Numbered from the stretch's first letter, positions 18,122 to 27,516 are shown. The stretch is DNA of 64,000 nucleotides from Sphingorhabdus pulchriflava (GCF_003367235.1 NZ_QRGP01000001.1:1860001-1924000), one strand, 5' to 3'. Notes: generated by a model not told the origin, from the letters alone. Program-made: numbers and translations.

Positions 18122-18556
18122 ATGACCGATGAAACGAATGAAGCAAATGAAATGCTGATAACGCTGACCGCAGATATTGTAGCAGCACATGTCAGCAACA
18201 ACAGCGTTGCTGTTTCCGATCTGCCAGTGCTGATTGGTAATGTACATGCTGCGCTTGCCGGGTTGACGACGCCGTCATCCGCGCCCGCCGTTGCCCCCGA
18301 ACCGGCTGTGCCCATCCGCACTTCGGTCAAGCGCGACTTCATCGTGTGCCTTGAAGACGGCAAAAAGCTGAAGATGCTCAAGCGCCACCTGATGACGCAT
18401 TATGGCATGACGCCGGATGACTATCGTGCAAAGTGGGGCCTGGCAGCCGACTATCCGATGGTTGCCCCTGCTTATGCCGAACAGCGCCGAGACCTTGCAA
18501 AGGCAATCGGCCTAGGTCGTGCACCCGGTTCAGGCCGCAAAAAGAAAGTGAAATAA
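18122..18556 (+). CDS. MucR/Ros family zinc-finger transcriptional regulator
   Basis: Small DNA-binding regulator of 144 residues. The N-terminal half is the typical MucR oligomerisation region ([15 protein letters not shown]). A linker rich in Ala and Pro leads to the finger [25 protein letters not shown] and the conserved DYRAKWGL segment, with a basic tail GSGRKKKVK. The metal ligands read Cys-x2-Asp-x9-His-x3-His, so the second Cys of Ros is Asp. Such CDHH variants are known among MucR homologs. MucR-type proteins control exopolysaccharide, motility and cell-cycle genes by binding AT-rich DNA. The gene has its own 130-bp upstream region and a hairpin after it. Confidence 0.92.
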   Translation: MTDETNEANEMLITLTADIVAAHVSNNSVAVSDLPVLIGNVHAALAGLTTPSSAPAVAPEPAVPIRTSVKRDFIVCLEDGKKLKMLKRHLMTHYGMTPDDYRAKWGLAADYPMVAPAYAEQRRDLAKAIGLGRAPGSGRKKKVK

Positions 18557-18580
18557 TCTTTCACTCAAAGCGAAATTGAT

Positions 18581-18614
18581 GAAAGGGCCGGTCGGGTGTG
18601 GACTGGCCCTTTTC
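18581..18614 (+). terminator. hairpin terminator after mucR
   Basis: GAAAGGGCCGGTC (18581-18593) pairs with GACTGGCCCTTTT over a 7-nt loop with two G-U wobbles. The T-run is short and partly inside the stem, so its strength is uncertain. It separates mucR from the fur gene. Confidence 0.6.
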
Positions 18615-18650
18615 ATTGACGAATCCCCGCGCGACACTAAATACCGTAAC

Positions 18651-19073
18651 ATGGAATCCCGGATTGACCTTGAAGCGCTGTGCGCCGAACGCGGCCTGCG
18701 CATTACCGATCAGCGGCGCGTGATCGCGCGTGTCATATCCGATGCAGACGATCATCCCGATGTCGAAGAACTCTATCGCCGCGCATCTGCGATCGACGCA
18801 AAGATTTCGATTGCGACCGTTTACCGCACAGTGCGGCTATTCGAAGAAGCAGGCATTCTCGACCGTCATGACTTTGGTGACGGGCGCGCGCGCTATGAGG
18901 CATCGCCAGAGGCGCATCACGACCATTTGATCGATGTCGAAACCGGCAAAGTCATTGAATTTGTCGATCCCGAACTCGAAGCCTTGCAGAAGGTCATAGC
19001 CGAAAAGCTAGGCTATCGCCTGGTCGACCACCGTATGGAGCTATACGGCGTTGCACTCAGCCGCGACGATTAA
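18651..19073 (+). CDS. fur: Fur family transcriptional regulator (alphaproteobacterial Fur/Mur type)
   Basis: Metal-responsive repressor of 140 residues. The winged-helix domain includes RITDQRRVIARVI and the recognition helix region SIATVYRTVRLFEEAG. The dimer/metal domain includes HHDHLIDVETGKVIEFVDPELE. The C-terminal CxxC structural zinc motif of E. coli Fur is absent, as in alphaproteobacterial Fur/Mur proteins, several of which respond to manganese. The ATG at 18651 gives the expected N-terminus MESRIDLEALC. A longer frame upstream runs through the mucR terminator and is unlikely. The 3' end overlaps the next gene's TTG start. Confidence 0.92.
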   Translation: MESRIDLEALCAERGLRITDQRRVIARVISDADDHPDVEELYRRASAIDAKISIATVYRTVRLFEEAGILDRHDFGDGRARYEASPEAHHDHLIDVETGKVIEFVDPELEALQKVIAEKLGYRLVDHRMELYGVALSRDD

Positions 19074-19845
19074 GCAGCGCAACCCGATCGGCCTGATTTT
19101 CGGGCAGATCTTGTTTGGTGCGCGCCTGTTGCTGATGGCCGCGTCGCTTCTGGTCGGGCTGGTCCTCCACAATATCTGGAGATTGTTTCGCCAGCCGTCA
19201 CCCTGGCCACGGCTGTTCCTGCTGTCGATCAGCTGGACCGCCGGCATCGCAACCGCAACAAGCGGGCAGCGCATCCGTAAAAATGTCTTCTACGCCGCCA
19301 ATCACCATAGCTGGATCGATATCCCTGTCATATCCGGGGTTACCGGCTGCACCTTCGTCGCCAATGACGGGATCGAGAAATGGCCGCTGATCGGCTGGCT
19401 TTGCACGATCAACAACACCATCTTTGTCAGCCGCGAAAACCGTTTGAGCGTCGGTGATCAGGTCGACGATTTGCGCGAAGCCATGTCGGGGGATCAACCG
19501 GTGACGATTTTTCCGGAAGGGACCACGCATGATGGCTCTGGCTTGCTCCCCTTCAAACCCTCGCTTTTTGCCGCGCTTGTTCCGCCTCCTGACGGTATGA
19601 TGGTGCAGCCGGTATTCCTCACCTATGGCGAACATACACGTCGCCTCTCCTGGGTTGGCGAAGAGGGAATAGTAGAGAATTTCTGGCGGATCATGACTTA
19701 TGTCATGCCCGTAACAGCAACGCTCCATTTTCTGGAGCCTTTCGACCCTTCCCATTTCCCCGACCGCAAGGCGATTTCGGCGGAAGTGCGGCATCGCATC
19801 ACGGAGGCAATGCAGGCTGGCGACCACTATAGGCGCGATGTATAG
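19051..19845 (+). CDS. lysophospholipid acyltransferase (PlsC family)
   Basis: Membrane-associated 1-acylglycerol-3-phosphate acyltransferase type enzyme that makes phosphatidic acid or a related lipid. An N-terminal hydrophobic segment (ARLLLMAASLLVGLVLHNIW) is followed by the catalytic motif NHHSWIDIP (NHxxxD form). The substrate motif VTIFPEGTTHDGS and a C-terminal PVTATLHFLEPFDPS complete the family pattern. The TTG at 19051 overlaps fur by 23 bp. The ATG at 19135 would delete the start of the membrane segment, so the longer form is preferred with moderate certainty. It lies in the fur–miaB run, 9 bp before miaB. Confidence 0.88.
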   Translation: MHSAATIKQRNPIGLIFGQILFGARLLLMAASLLVGLVLHNIWRLFRQPSPWPRLFLLSISWTAGIATATSGQRIRKNVFYAANHHSWIDIPVISGVTGCTFVANDGIEKWPLIGWLCTINNTIFVSRENRLSVGDQVDDLREAMSGDQPVTIFPEGTTHDGSGLLPFKPSLFAALVPPPDGMMVQPVFLTYGEHTRRLSWVGEEGIVENFWRIMTYVMPVTATLHFLEPFDPSHFPDRKAISAEVRHRITEAMQAGDHYRRDV

Positions 19846-19854
19846 CGCCGCTCC

Positions 19855-21171
19855 ATGAGCAACGAGTCGCCCAAGACCTTTCACGTCAAAAATTACGGCT
19901 GCCAGATGAACGTCTATGATGGCGAACGGATGGCAGAGATGTTTGCCGCGCGCGGCATGGATGCGTCGGACAAGGAAGATGCCGACCTAGTCATTCTCAA
20001 TACCTGCCATATCCGCGAGAAAGCGGCCGAGAAGGTGTATTCCGAAATCGGCCGCCTGCGCCGCAAGGATGGCAGTTCACCTGTGATCGCCGTGGCTGGC
20101 TGCGTTGCGCAGGCCGAAGGCCCGGAAATCAGCCGCCGCGCCAGTGAAGTCGATATTGTCGTCGGCCCGCAGGCTTATCACAAGCTGCCCGAGATGGTTG
20201 CTGCTGTCGCGAAGGGCGAAAGCACGGTTGACCTGGATTTGCCGGGCCTCGACAAGTTCGCCGCCCTGCCCAAGCGCCGCAAAACCGGGCCGACCGCTTT
20301 TCTGACGGTGCAGGAAGGCTGTGACAAATTCTGCACCTATTGCGTGGTTCCCTATACGCGCGGTGCCGAAATCAGCCGTCCCTTCGCCGAACTGGTCGAT
20401 GAAGCCAAGGCGCTGGTCGATGCGGGGGCGAAGGAAATCACCCTGCTCGGCCAGAATGTGAATGCTTGGGGTGATGGCGAACAGGATCTGGGAACATTGA
20501 TCCGCGCACTCGACCGGATCGATGGCTTGCACCGCATCCGTTACATGACCAGCCATCCCAACGACATGACCGACGGGCTGATTGCCGCGCATGGCGACGT
20601 CGAAAAGCTGATGCCTTATCTGCATCTGCCGGTGCAGGCAGGCAATGATCGCATCCTGAAAGCCATGAACCGCAGTCACAGCCGCGATAGCTATTTGCGG
20701 ATCATCGAAAAGGTGCGCGCAGTACGCCCCGATATAGCGTTGTCGGGCGATTTCATCGTTGGCTTCCCCGGCGAGACCGACGCCGAGTTTGAAGACACGC
20801 TCAGCATCGTGCGCGAAACGGTCTACAGCTACGCCTACTCTTTCAAATACAGCCCCCGCCCCGGCACGCCAGCCGCCACGATGGACGGCCAGATTGCACA
20901 CGAAGTGGCCGACGAACGGCTGCAAAGGCTGCAGGCATTGATCAGCGAGCAACAGGCAGCCTTCAACCGCGACACTCTCGGCAAGCGTACATCGGTGTTG
21001 CTCGAAAAGCCCGGCAAACTTGAGGGTCAGTTGATCGGAAAGTCGCCCTGGCTACAATCTGTGCATATCTTGGCGCCAGGGCTTTCCATCGGCGATATTG
21101 TCGATGTAGACATAGTCGAAGCAGGTCCGCTGAGTCTCAAGGGAGAGTTACTGATGCAGGTCGCAGCCTGA
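19855..21171 (+). CDS. miaB: tRNA-2-methylthio-N6-dimethylallyladenosine synthase
   Basis: Radical-SAM methylthiotransferase that adds a 2-methylthio group to i6A37 of tRNAs reading UNN codons. The N-terminal cluster Cys lie in NYGCQMN, NTCHIRE and AGCVAQ. The radical SAM motif is [16 protein letters not shown] (CxxxCxxC). A C-terminal TRAM domain begins near residue 375. At 438 residues it has the usual length. The MiaB-specific motif set and the position before phoH-ybeY separate it from RimO, which is a different gene in this window. Confidence 0.97.
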   Translation: MSNESPKTFHVKNYGCQMNVYDGERMAEMFAARGMDASDKEDADLVILNTCHIREKAAEKVYSEIGRLRRKDGSSPVIAVAGCVAQAEGPEISRRASEVDIVVGPQAYHKLPEMVAAVAKGESTVDLDLPGLDKFAALPKRRKTGPTAFLTVQEGCDKFCTYCVVPYTRGAEISRPFAELVDEAKALVDAGAKEITLLGQNVNAWGDGEQDLGTLIRALDRIDGLHRIRYMTSHPNDMTDGLIAAHGDVEKLMPYLHLPVQAGNDRILKAMNRSHSRDSYLRIIEKVRAVRPDIALSGDFIVGFPGETDAEFEDTLSIVRETVYSYAYSFKYSPRPGTPAATMDGQIAHEVADERLQRLQALISEQQAAFNRDTLGKRTSVLLEKPGKLEGQLIGKSPWLQSVHILAPGLSIGDIVDVDIVEAGPLSLKGELLMQVAA

Positions 21172-22167
21172 ATGGCGAAAAAAGCCCAAGCGCAAGCCGG
21201 CGATATGTCGCGGCTCGAAATTACCTTCGACCGCCCGCACCTCATCAACACAGTATTTGGCGAATTTGATCGCAATCTGGTCGCCATTGAGAACCGGCTG
21301 GGGGTCTATATCTCGGCACGCGGCAACCGGGTACAGATCGAGGGCGAGGCAGGAGCGATTGCCCGCGCCCGCGATGTTCTGAACGACATTTACAGCCGCG
21401 TGATGCGCAGTGAGGAGATTGACCCTGAAGCCGTGCAAGCGATCATTTCGATGAGTGCCGAACCGACGCTCGACGGCATATTGCGCAAGGATGATGGCGG
21501 CGCCCCCGAAGTGATGATCCGCACCCGCAAGAAAACGCTGGTGCCGCGCTCGGCAACGCAGGTGCCCTATATGCACGCACTGGCGCGCGATGAGATTATC
21601 TTCGCTTTAGGCCCGGCGGGTACTGGCAAGACTTATCTCGCGGTCGCACAGGCGGTCGCCATGCTGATTACCGGCGCGGTCGACCGGTTGATTCTGTCTC
21701 GCCCTGCGGTGGAGGCTGGCGAACGGTTGGGATTCCTACCCGGCGACATGAAGGAAAAGGTCGATCCCTATCTGCGCCCGATTTACGACGCGCTGCACGA
21801 CACATTGCCGGTCGAGCAGGTCGAGCGTCGGATCGCAAGCGGCGAAATCGAGATTGCACCCCTTGCCTTCATGCGCGGTCGCACGCTGTCCGATGCCTTC
21901 ATCATCCTCGACGAGGCGCAGAACACCACCCCTGCGCAGATGAAGATGTTCCTCACCCGCTTTGGCATGAACAGCCGGATGGTGATCTGCGGGGACCCGA
22001 ACCAAGTCGATATTCCCGGTGGCGCGACCTATTCGGGGCTGAATGATGCGGTCCAGCGGCTTGAGGGGGTAGAGGGCATCACCACCATCCGCTTCAACAG
22101 CAGCGACGTCGTCCGCCACCCGCTGGTTGGCCGTATTGTCGATGCCTATGAGGGGCCAAATGCTTGA
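21172..22167 (+). CDS. PhoH family ATPase
   Basis: Cytosolic P-loop ATPase of 331 residues with an N-terminal KH-like RNA-binding segment (LINTVFGEFDRNLVAIENRL). It has Walker A GPAGTGKTYLA and Walker B FIILDEAQN. This is the PhoH/YbeZ form that works next to YbeY in RNA metabolism. The ATG immediately follows the miaB stop with no gap, and the 3' end overlaps ybeY by 8 bp. The miaB–phoH–ybeY–corC order is widely conserved and supports a YbeZ-type role rather than phosphate starvation. Confidence 0.95.
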   Translation: MAKKAQAQAGDMSRLEITFDRPHLINTVFGEFDRNLVAIENRLGVYISARGNRVQIEGEAGAIARARDVLNDIYSRVMRSEEIDPEAVQAIISMSAEPTLDGILRKDDGGAPEVMIRTRKKTLVPRSATQVPYMHALARDEIIFALGPAGTGKTYLAVAQAVAMLITGAVDRLILSRPAVEAGERLGFLPGDMKEKVDPYLRPIYDALHDTLPVEQVERRIASGEIEIAPLAFMRGRTLSDAFIILDEAQNTTPAQMKMFLTRFGMNSRMVICGDPNQVDIPGGATYSGLNDAVQRLEGVEGITTIRFNSSDVVRHPLVGRIVDAYEGPNA

Positions 22168-22663
22168 GGTCGATATCGACCGGACGCGCGATTGGGATAG
22201 CCAGACTGATTGGGAACGCATAGCAGAAGATGCTGTAAAGGCAGCCTTTTCAGTTTCATCGCACGGTGACTTGGCCGAAGCGCCCTTCACGCTTTCGATC
22301 AGCATCCGGCTTTCGGACGATAAAGAGGTTCACGAGCTCAACCGCACTTGGCGAGGCAAGGACAAGCCGACCAATGTGTTGAGTTTTCCCATGCTCGAAA
22401 CCGACGAACTGGATGCGCTGGCCAACACCGACGATGGCGAAGTGTTGCTCGGCGATATGATATTGGCCTATGCTGTTTGCGCGACCGAAGCCGAGGAAAA
22501 AACCGTCCCGCTGACGCGTCATGTGAGCCACCTGATCGTCCATGGCACGCTCCACCTGCTAGGGCTCGATCATATAGACGAAGCGGAAGCAGAGCATATG
22601 GAGGCGCTGGAGGTAAAAGCGCTTGCATCGCTGGGCATCGCCAATCCATATAGCGACCACTGA
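22160..22663 (+). CDS. ybeY: endoribonuclease YbeY
   Basis: Zinc-dependent RNase needed for 16S rRNA 3' end maturation and ribosome quality control. The metal motif HGTLHLLGLDH is the H-x3-H-x5-H signature. The RGKDKPTNVLSFP segment is equally typical. The ATG at 22160 (MLEVDIDRT) gives 167 residues and follows AGGGG. It overlaps phoH by 8 bp, implying translational coupling. An upstream ATG at 22148 would add four residues and cannot be excluded. Confidence 0.95.
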   Translation: MLEVDIDRTRDWDSQTDWERIAEDAVKAAFSVSSHGDLAEAPFTLSISIRLSDDKEVHELNRTWRGKDKPTNVLSFPMLETDELDALANTDDGEVLLGDMILAYAVCATEAEEKTVPLTRHVSHLIVHGTLHLLGLDHIDEAEAEHMEALEVKALASLGIANPYSDH

Positions 22664-22692
22664 AAACAGCCGGAGGCAGCATAGCCAACCCC

Positions 22693-23628
22693 ATGACGGA
22701 GGGCGAGAGTAGTAGCGGTTTACGACCCCGCAAGGACGAAACCGAGGACAGCCGATTATGGCAGCGCGTGAAGTCGCTGCTGTTCGGGCGCAATCATGAA
22801 CCGACATTGCGCGAACAGCTCGAAGAAAAAATCGCCGAACATGAGGAAGATGTAGAGGAAGGCGAAGCGCCAGATAGCGAAGGCGACCTTTCGGCCATAG
22901 AGCGCGAGATGGTGCGCAACCTGCTCCACTTTTCCGAACATCGCGTCGATGACGTGATGGTGCCGCGTGCCGATATTTTGGGTATCAAAGACGATGCCAG
23001 CTTCGAAGAGGCTGTCGCCGCCTTCGTCGAACATGGCCACAGCCGCATGCCGGTTTACAAGGACACGCTCGATAATATCACCGGCATGATCCATGTGAAG
23101 GACATCTTCGCAGTTCTAGCGGAAGGCAAGGAGAAGCCGGACAGCTTGGAAGCCTTCATCCGCCAACCACGTTTTGTGCCGCAGAGCATGGGCGTGATGG
23201 AGTTGCTCGACGAAATGCGTCGCACACGCACCCATCTGGCGATCGTGATCGACGAATATTCGGGCACCGAAGGCCTTGTCACCATCGAGGACTTGGTCGA
23301 GGAAATTGTCGGCGAGATCGAGGACGAACATGACGACGAACCCGAAGCGCTTTTCGTCGAAAGTTCCCCGGGCATCTGGGATGCCGATGCGCGGAGTGAA
23401 TTGGATGATCTTGCAGAGGCGTTGGACGAGAAACTGTCTGAAGTTGATGAGGATGTCGATACGATCGGCGGACTCGCCTTTGTTCTGGCAGGTCAGGTTC
23501 CCGATGTGGGCGACGTGCTGATACACCCGGAAAGCGGTTGGAAAATCGAAATCGTCGAAGGCGACGAACGCCGCGTCACCCGCGTGCGTTTGTACAGGCC
23601 AGAGGTAGTGGGCGAAGCGGCGGGGTAA
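22693..23628 (+). CDS. hemolysin family protein CorC (CBS and transporter-associated domains)
   Basis: Cytosolic protein of 311 residues with two CBS domains (from about residue 75, VDDVMVPRADILGI, to about 195, VIDEYSGTEGLVTIEDLVEE). A C-terminal CorC/HlyC domain follows, with IGGLAFVLAGQVPDVGD. This short form lacks the membrane DUF21 domain of full CorC transporters, like E. coli YbeX. YbeX-type proteins are associated with magnesium homeostasis and ribosome maturation. The N-terminal 60 residues are Glu-rich. It ends the nifU-to-corC gene run and converges on msrA with only 5 bp between the stops. Confidence 0.92.
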   Translation: MTEGESSSGLRPRKDETEDSRLWQRVKSLLFGRNHEPTLREQLEEKIAEHEEDVEEGEAPDSEGDLSAIEREMVRNLLHFSEHRVDDVMVPRADILGIKDDASFEEAVAAFVEHGHSRMPVYKDTLDNITGMIHVKDIFAVLAEGKEKPDSLEAFIRQPRFVPQSMGVMELLDEMRRTRTHLAIVIDEYSGTEGLVTIEDLVEEIVGEIEDEHDDEPEALFVESSPGIWDADARSELDDLAEALDEKLSEVDEDVDTIGGLAFVLAGQVPDVGDVLIHPESGWKIEIVEGDERRVTRVRLYRPEVVGEAAG

Positions 23629-23633
23629 GCCTT

Positions 23634-24242
23634 TTACTTCCCCCACACGTCTTTCAACCGATCATCACGTCCGCAACGGCTGCGGTAGTAGCGGTATCGG
23701 ATCGGGTTCTTTTTGTAATAATCCTGATGATGGTCCTCGGCTGGGTAAAAGGCTGTGCGTGGTTCGATTTTGGTGACCAGGTCGCGCTTGAAAAAGCCGG
23801 CAAGGTAATCGCGTGAAGCCAGTGAAGCCTTTCGCTCGGCAGCGCTTCCCGGGAATATCGCTGCGCGATAGCTCTCCCCCTTGTCGCAGAACTGGCCGGC
23901 AGCATCAAACGGATCAACATTCTTCCAGAAGACAGTCAGCAATTCGGAATATTTCACCTTCGCCGGATCATAAGTGACGCGCACGGCTTCATAATGGCCG
24001 GTTCCGCCCGCACTCACCTGCTCATAGGTCGGGTTGCGGGTGCGTCCGCCGGTATAGCCCGATACGACATCAATCACGCCGTCGACCTTCTCAAAATCAG
24101 CCTCGGCGCACCAGAAGCAGCCCATAGCGAAAATGGCTGTTGCGGTTTCAGTTTTACTGCGCGCCTCCGAGGCGCTGGCCGACGCAAAGACCAGCATGGC
24201 TGAAATAATGGCAATTAATGTGTGACCTAATTTTTTCATCAT
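23634..24242 (-). CDS. msrA: peptide-methionine (S)-S-oxide reductase, exported form
   Basis: Repairs methionine-S-sulfoxide in proteins. The catalytic motif is GCFWCAEADFE, and HHQDYYKKNP and GYTGGRTRNPTYEQV are family landmarks. Later Cys residues in QFCDKG and near the C-terminus (YRSRCGRDD) may serve as resolving Cys. An N-terminal signal peptide (MKKLGHTLIAIISAMLVFASASA) points to the periplasm. The start at 24242 (MMKK) or 24239 (MKK) is chosen because it places the signal peptide first; longer readings add residues with no family match. Converges on the corC gene. Confidence 0.95.
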   Translation of the reverse strand: MMKKLGHTLIAIISAMLVFASASASEARSKTETATAIFAMGCFWCAEADFEKVDGVIDVVSGYTGGRTRNPTYEQVSAGGTGHYEAVRVTYDPAKVKYSELLTVFWKNVDPFDAAGQFCDKGESYRAAIFPGSAAERKASLASRDYLAGFFKRDLVTKIEPRTAFYPAEDHHQDYYKKNPIRYRYYRSRCGRDDRLKDVWGK

Positions 24243-24273
24243 AGCCTCTGGTTCGCTACTTTTGGCCTCAAAG

Positions 24274-24963
24274 TTACGCCTCGCCCAGACTTTCGAGCAA
24301 CTGTCGGGCACGCCAGCGCCAGTGAAGCGCAAGTGTCTCCATTTCCGCCAATTCGCGCAATGCGGCATTTGCCCCGTCCATGCGGTGCATACCGCCGATT
24401 AACAACTGAAACGCGCGCTCGACGGTCCAGCCGTGGCGCGCGCGTTCGACCTGTTCGATGCTGTCATCAGGTTTGATATGGCCCACTTCGAGCACCCTGA
24501 AATAATAGCCGCTACGGCCGGTCTGGACGACCGCAGCCATCATGCCTTTCATCCCGAAATGATGGTCTATTTTCCAGCAAGGCTGCCGCCCCTGGCTGAT
24601 CTCGACCAATGCTTCACCGATCCGGAACCGGTCGCCAATGTGAATGCTATCCTCGGTCATTTCCAATGCCGAGATATTCTCTCCAAAACCGCCCAATCGG
24701 CCAAGATGCGGATGGGGTTCACGCCCAGCTTTGGCAAAGTCGGCTTCCCACATCGGATAATGCTCGCCCGGGTAGAAATGCACCGCCTTATCCTCACCGC
24801 CATGCACAGTCGGGTCGCCGACGCGATCGCCTTCAAATCCGGTGAAGGTCAGATAGACCGGATGGTCGACCGAAAGGCGTGAGCCGATGGAGCTGTCTTC
24901 CCCCTCGCCTCTGAACGAAACGGGTTTGCCGATTAACAAGGCTTCGATGTTCGTCTTGATCAT
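24274..24963 (-). CDS. MOSC domain protein, YiiM-like
   Basis: Molybdenum-cofactor-sulfurase C-terminal (MOSC) domain protein of 229 residues. Its pattern GDRVGDPTVHGGEDKAVHFYP, then GFGENISALEMTEDSIHIGD, and the Cys-containing SQGRQPCWKIDHHFG match E. coli YiiM. YiiM uses a molybdenum centre to detoxify N-hydroxylated bases such as 6-N-hydroxylaminopurine, with the Cys as a likely metal ligand. A C-terminal alpha-helical part follows, as in YiiM. The ATG at 24963 gives the natural N-terminus MIKTNIEALLIGKP. It diverges from the glycosyltransferase gene, with 70 bp between starts. Confidence 0.88.
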   Translation of the reverse strand: MIKTNIEALLIGKPVSFRGEGEDSSIGSRLSVDHPVYLTFTGFEGDRVGDPTVHGGEDKAVHFYPGEHYPMWEADFAKAGREPHPHLGRLGGFGENISALEMTEDSIHIGDRFRIGEALVEISQGRQPCWKIDHHFGMKGMMAAVVQTGRSGYYFRVLEVGHIKPDDSIEQVERARHGWTVERAFQLLIGGMHRMDGANAALRELAEMETLALHWRWRARQLLESLGEA

Positions 24964-25033
24964 ACCAGAGCTTAACCGCCCGGTTGCGGCTTGGCCATTG
25001 GCAATCACGCCGCCGCTGTCTAATAGACTGCGG

Positions 25034-26197
25034 ATGCAGACGGCGGACCTTCGCATTGCCCTGTTTAGCGGCAACTATAATTATGTGCGCGATGGCGCAA
25101 ACCAGGCGCTCAACCGGCTGGTAGGCTATTTGTTGCGTCAGGGCGCGCAGGTGCGCGTATATTCTCCAACCGTTGACGAACCTGCCTTTCCGCCGACCGG
25201 CGATTTGGTGAGCGTGCCATCAATGGCGATCCCCAACCGCCCCGAATATCGCATTCCACTGGCGCTTTCCGGCGCAGTAAAGCGTGATCTGGAAGCCTTC
25301 GCGCCCAATGTCGTGCATATCTCCAGCCCGGACCGGGTGGCCCGCAAGGCGGTGAAATGGGCGCGTAAACGCAACCTGCCGGTGCTCGCCTCGGTGCACA
25401 CGCGGTTCGAAACCTATTTCCGTTATTACAACATGTCGTTCCTCGAACCGTTGGTTGAAGCTTGGTTGCGCACGCTTTACCGGAAATGCGATGCGCTGGT
25501 CGCGCCTTCGGAATCGATGGCGCAGGTGCTCCGCCAACAGCGGATGAATTACGATATCGATATCTGGTCGCGCGGTGTCGATCGCGACATATTCAATCCC
25601 TCACGCCGCGACCTGCAATGGCGCAATGGATTGGGCATCACCGATGACATGCCGGTCATCGGTTTCCTTGGACGGTTGGTAATGGAAAAGGGCCTCGACG
25701 TCTTTTCAGACACCATCGACCAGCTCAACCGCCGCAATGTCCGCCACAAGGTTCTCGTTATCGGCGAAGGGCCAGCGCGCGGCTGGTTTGAAAGCCGCCT
25801 ACCCGATGCCGCATTTGTCGGCTTCCAGGGCGGATCCGATCTGGCGCGCGCCGTCGCCAGCATGGACATACTGTTCAATCCCAGCGTTACCGAAACCTTC
25901 GGCAATGTGACGCTGGAGGCAATGGCTTGCGGCCTGCCGGTTGTCGCTGCCAAAGCAACCGGCAGCCAGAGCCTTGTCGACGACAACCGCTCCGGGCGCC
26001 TCATTACACCAGGCGCCATTGCACAATTTGCCGAGGCGTTGCGCAATTACTGTGAAGATGCAGAATTGCGTAAAGAACATGGCAAGGCCGGCGAGCAACG
26101 CAGCCTCGACTATAGCTGGGATGCGATCAATCAGGCCGTGGCCGATACCTATGTGCGGCTGGTCCGGCAACGTCGCACGGAGCTGGCCAAGGCGTGA
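25034..26197 (+). CDS. GT4 family glycosyltransferase (MgtA/SqdX-like)
   Basis: Retaining glycosyltransferase of 387 residues with the two-domain GT-B fold. The N-terminal half contains LFSGNYNYVRDGANQALNRL and SVHTRFETYFRYY. The C-terminal half has the donor-binding GRLVMEKGLDVF and PSVTETFGNVTLEAMACGLP, with the EX7E-type acidic pair. The HTRFETYFRYY segment recalls mannosyl/glucuronosyl-diacylglycerol and sulfoquinovosyl transferases, so the acceptor is probably a membrane lipid (inference). The ATG at 25034 is the natural start; an upstream frame runs antisense through the MOSC gene and lacks family similarity. The 3' end overlaps rarA by 4 bp. Confidence 0.88.
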   Translation: MQTADLRIALFSGNYNYVRDGANQALNRLVGYLLRQGAQVRVYSPTVDEPAFPPTGDLVSVPSMAIPNRPEYRIPLALSGAVKRDLEAFAPNVVHISSPDRVARKAVKWARKRNLPVLASVHTRFETYFRYYNMSFLEPLVEAWLRTLYRKCDALVAPSESMAQVLRQQRMNYDIDIWSRGVDRDIFNPSRRDLQWRNGLGITDDMPVIGFLGRLVMEKGLDVFSDTIDQLNRRNVRHKVLVIGEGPARGWFESRLPDAAFVGFQGGSDLARAVASMDILFNPSVTETFGNVTLEAMACGLPVVAAKATGSQSLVDDNRSGRLITPGAIAQFAEALRNYCEDAELRKEHGKAGEQRSLDYSWDAINQAVADTYVRLVRQRRTELAKA

Positions 26198-27516
26198 GCG
26201 ACCTTTTCGGCGCCCCACCTCAAGCCCGCTCCGAAACTATTTCGGCAAACTCCCCACTTGCCGACCGCATTCGTCCGCAATCACTCGCCGACGTCGTGGG
26301 TCAGGAGCATTTGACCGGCCCCGATGGCGCGATCGGGCGGATGGTTTCCGCCGGGCGACTGTCGTCGATGATCCTGTGGGGGCCGCCGGGGACAGGAAAA
26401 ACGAGCATCGCGCGCCTGCTCGCCGACGCGGTTGGCATGCATTATATGGCGGTTTCGGCGGTTTTTTCGGGCGTCGCCGATCTGAAAAAGGCCTTTTCCG
26501 AGGCCGAACAGGTAGCGCGCACCGGCAAAGCCACATTGCTGTTCGTCGACGAAATCCACCGTTTCAATCGCGCCCAGCAGGACGGATTTCTGCCCTTTGT
26601 CGAGCGTGGTATCGTTACACTGGTGGGTGCGACGACTGAAAATCCCAGCTTTGAACTAAACGCCGCGTTGCTCAGCCGGGCACAGGTTCTGGTGCTCAAG
26701 CGGCTCGATGATGTGGCACTGGGCAAGCTTCTGGATCGTGCCGAAGATGTTGAAGGCAAGCCCCTGCCCCTCACCGAGGACGCACGCACGGCTCTGATTG
26801 CGAGTGCAGACGGCGACGGGCGATTCCTGCTCAACCAGGCCGAAACATTGTTCGCCATCGCGCCTCCAGACACCCCGCTCGACCCACAGGCCATGGCAGC
26901 CCTCCTCCATCGCCGGATGCCGGTTTATGACAAGGACCGCGAGGGACATTACAACCTGATCTCTGCCCTGCATAAATCGATGCGCGGATCGGACCCGCAG
27001 GCCGCGCTCTATTGGCTGGCGAGGATGCTGGTTGCGGGCGAAGAACCGCTCTATGTGCTCCGTCGCATCACCCGTTTTGCAGTTGAGGATGTTGGCCTCG
27101 CCGATCCGCGGGCGCTCGAACAATGCATCGCGGCCAAGGATGCCTATGAATTTCTGGGATCTCCGGAAGGTGAATTGGCCATTGTCCAAGCCTGCCTCTA
27201 TTGCGCCACCGCGCCCAAATCCAATGCGGCCTACAAGGCACAAAAGGCGGCATGGAAGCTGGCAAAGGAAACCGGATCGTTGATGCCGCCAGCCAATATC
27301 CTGAACGCGCCGACCAAGCTGATGAAGGATATCGGCTATGGCCAAGGCTATGCCTATGATCATGATGCCGACGAAGGCTTTTCGGGCGCCAATTATTGGC
27401 CGGAAGAGATGCAGCCAGCCGAGCTTTACCGCCCCGTCCAGCGCGGACTGGAGGCAAAAATTGCCGAGCGCCTAACCTTTTGGGATGGGTTGCGCGGGGA
27501 GAGGAACAGCAAATGA
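26194..27516 (+). CDS. rarA: replication-associated recombination protein A (AAA+ ATPase, MgsA)
   Basis: Clamp-loader-related AAA+ ATPase that acts at stalled replication forks. The GTG start at 26194 overlaps the glycosyltransferase stop (GTGA). It has LADRIRPQSLADVVGQEHL at the N-terminus, Walker A GPPGTGKTS, Walker B LFVDEIHRFNRAQQD and sensor 1 VGATTENPSFELN. The C-terminal tetramerisation domain ends near PVQRGLEAKIAERL. At 440 residues it has the usual length. The 3' end overlaps the quinone oxidoreductase gene by 4 bp (ATGA). Confidence 0.95.
   Translation: MSDLFGAPPQARSETISANSPLADRIRPQSLADVVGQEHLTGPDGAIGRMVSAGRLSSMILWGPPGTGKTSIARLLADAVGMHYMAVSAVFSGVADLKKAFSEAEQVARTGKATLLFVDEIHRFNRAQQDGFLPFVERGIVTLVGATTENPSFELNAALLSRAQVLVLKRLDDVALGKLLDRAEDVEGKPLPLTEDARTALIASADGDGRFLLNQAETLFAIAPPDTPLDPQAMAALLHRRMPVYDKDREGHYNLISALHKSMRGSDPQAALYWLARMLVAGEEPLYVLRRITRFAVEDVGLADPRALEQCIAAKDAYEFLGSPEGELAIVQACLYCATAPKSNAAYKAQKAAWKLAKETGSLMPPANILNAPTKLMKDIGYGQGYAYDHDADEGFSGANYWPEEMQPAELYRPVQRGLEAKIAERLTFWDGLRGERNSK

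Noticed and set aside
18576-18650. Longer N-terminus for fur from a TTG at 18576
   Set aside because: It would translate through the mucR terminator hairpin and adds residues unlike Fur proteins; the ATG at 18651 is better.
20077-20952. Open frame on the minus strand across miaB (291 codons)
   Set aside because: Antisense to an intact miaB gene, no start signal or known domain.
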